A stretch of DNA of 64,000 nucleotides from Caballeronia novacaledonica (GTDB lineage: Bacteria; Pseudomonadota; Gammaproteobacteria; Burkholderiales; Burkholderiaceae). Within the stretch, counting starts at the first letter, position 1, and every line of letters begins with the position of its first letter. Under the pieces are notes generated by a model, which worked only from the letters and a program-made list of their open reading frames with translations, was not told the origin of the DNA and made no database searches. A program made the translations under genes and the position numbers. The stretch spans positions 89,727 to 153,726 of the forward strand of contig NZ_OGTP01000016.1 in assembly GCF_900258035.1 (NCBI RefSeq), written 5' to 3'. This document shows positions 63,407 through 64,000 of this stretch, piece by piece.

Positions 63407-63805
63407 ATGAAATCAAAGAGAATCGCGCTTGCCATCTTCACCGCCCTCTGCAGCACAAGCGCGATCGCACAGTCGGCCACGCCCGCGAGCGACGCAATGT
63501 CCGGCATGAACATGGAACAGCACGCGCAGAAGCCCACGGACGTGTCGTCCACCGCTGCATTCCAGGCCGCCGATCAGAAAATGATGTCGGGCATGTCGGG
63601 CGTCGAGTACACGGGCGACGCCGACCGGGATTTCGTTGCGCACATGATTCCGCATCATCAGGGCGCAGTGGAAATGGCGAAGGTCGAATTGAAGTACGGG
63701 AAAGACGCGAAGCTGCGCAAACTGGCGAAGGACATCATCGCCGCGCAGAACAAGGAAATTGCGTTCATGAAACAGTGGCTGGAGCAGCATCCGGCCAAGC
63801 ATTGA
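63407..63805 (+). CDS. DUF305 family exported protein
   Basis: 132 residues. Signal peptide ending AIAQ; the mature protein starts with a Met/Ser-rich stretch (MSGMNMEQHAQKPT) and has the DUF305 core VAHMIPHHQGAVEMA then VELKYGKDAKLRKLAKDII. Members are periplasmic helical-bundle proteins, some linked to copper handling. GGAG lies 6 nt before the ATG. Its natural terminator seems to be broken by the IS element that follows. Confidence 0.88.
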   Translation: MKSKRIALAIFTALCSTSAIAQSATPASDAMSGMNMEQHAQKPTDVSSTAAFQAADQKMMSGMSGVEYTGDADRDFVAHMIPHHQGAVEMAKVELKYGKDAKLRKLAKDIIAAQNKEIAFMKQWLEQHPAKH

Positions 63806-63835
63806 GGTTCTGCAACAGGCGTCGAGCAGAAACAC

Positions 63836-63854
63836 AAAAGCCCCGCGATGCGGG
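63836..63854 (+). terminator. half terminator, interrupted by an insertion
   Basis: AAAAGCCCCGC-GAT-GCGGG begins a standard terminator (AAAGCCCCGC / GCGGGGCTTT), but the right arm stops after GCGGG where the element's end begins. Confidence 0.6.
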
Positions 63855-64000
63855 TAATGCCGTTCAGTTAAGGTCTTTTCTTAGATAGCGAACGGTGTAC
63901 CGTTTGGGGCGGGATTTGACGACCCGGTCGCATGCACGTCCGGGTCGTTTTTCGTTGGGCAGAGACTTGAGCCTTTCGCGCAGACGCTGAAGGCAGGCGG
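63855..64000 (-). mobile_element. IS4-family insertion sequence, one end
   Basis: From about 63855 the sequence changes from the DUF305 downstream region to an IS end (TAATGCCGTTCAGTTAAG), with the transposase stop codon inside it. The element continues past the window. The exact boundary and any target-site duplication cannot be seen from one end. Confidence 0.65.
63864..64000 (-). CDS. IS4-family transposase, C-terminal part (truncated by window)
   Basis: The last 44 residues are read on the minus strand, ending KRPGRACDRVVKSRPKRYTV and then RYLRKDLN before TGA. The R-x-x-VK-x-R-x-x-RY pattern is typical of IS4-family transposase C-termini. The rest, with the DDE centre, lies outside the window. 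The palindrome ACGACCCGG/CCGGGTCGT at 63919-63948 is inside this coding region. Confidence 0.72.
   Translation of the reverse strand, partial: ACLQRLRERLKSLPNEKRPGRACDRVVKSRPKRYTVRYLRKDLN

Noticed and set aside
63919..63952. Palindrome ACGACCCGG/CCGGGTCGT with T-run, first read as a terminator
   Set aside because: It lies within the coding sequence of the IS4 transposase read on the other strand.

Overview
The window is a 64 kb piece of a high-GC betaproteobacterial chromosome. Gene order, codon use and protein sequences point to the Burkholderiaceae, close to Burkholderia, Paraburkholderia or Caballeronia; the species cannot be fixed from this sequence alone. Most of it is core genome: RNase R, the 2-oxoglutarate dehydrogenase operon, typA, the scpB-rluB-rimP-nusA-infB-rbfA-truB block, tRNA clusters, gltX and a full isc operon.

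Layout. 0-3.1 kb: rnr (minus) and two tandem tRNA-Leu(CAG) genes, each with its own promoter and terminator. 3.2-4.5 kb: an MFS carboxylate-type transporter. 4.5-5.7 kb: a compositionally different patch with two minus-strand paralogous small helix-turn-helix-like proteins of unknown function, separated by a hairpin-rich spacer. 6.0-14.8 kb: a compact plus-strand lipid operon (fadE-like, long FabG, MaoC hydratase, FadI-like thiolase, FadD-like ligase, DUF1571 protein). 15-16.7 kb: a small orphan, a divergent SurE and a DUF2147 protein. 16.7-24.2 kb: sucA-odhB-lpd-zapE, followed by a free-standing DUF4096 (transposase N-domain) protein. 24.5-31.6 kb: typA, then marR and a NodT/EmrA/EmrB efflux operon. 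31.7-41.4 kb: the translation/transcription-factor block. 41.7-49.3 kb: an aminotransferase and LysR regulator, a second free-standing DUF4096 protein, several small orphans and secreted peptides, a YdcF-like protein, a gamma-glutamylcyclotransferase-like protein, an AraC regulator and a GNAT acetyltransferase. 49.4-50.2 kb: a tRNA operon Ala-Glu-Asp-Glu-Asp that contains a 223 bp duplication. 50.3-53.1 kb: gltX, a patatin lipoprotein and a cytochrome c remnant. 53.2-59.1 kb: iscRSUA-hscBA-fdx-iscX with two IscR-type sites. 59.2-63.8 kb: a low-molecular-weight tyrosine phosphatase, a patatin/3-hydroxybutyrate dehydrogenase pair, rlmJ, a secreted Pro-rich peptide and a DUF305 protein. The window ends inside an IS4-family insertion sequence.

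How the genes work together. The lipid operon encodes every step of a beta-oxidation-type spiral, but with MaoC and FabG type enzymes (an R-3-hydroxyacyl route) in place of FadB. Its gene set resembles the fabG4-htdX-fadA2-fadE5 locus of Mycobacterium tuberculosis. The Isc operon is complete and appears autoregulated by IscR. The efflux operon carries its own MarR regulator.

No CRISPR array, prophage or known defence system is visible. The least explained parts are the paralogue pair with its structured spacer (4.5-5.7 kb), the two free-standing DUF4096 proteins, and the R-type beta-oxidation operon. No search could be run, so all family names rest on recognised motifs and overall sequence resemblance.
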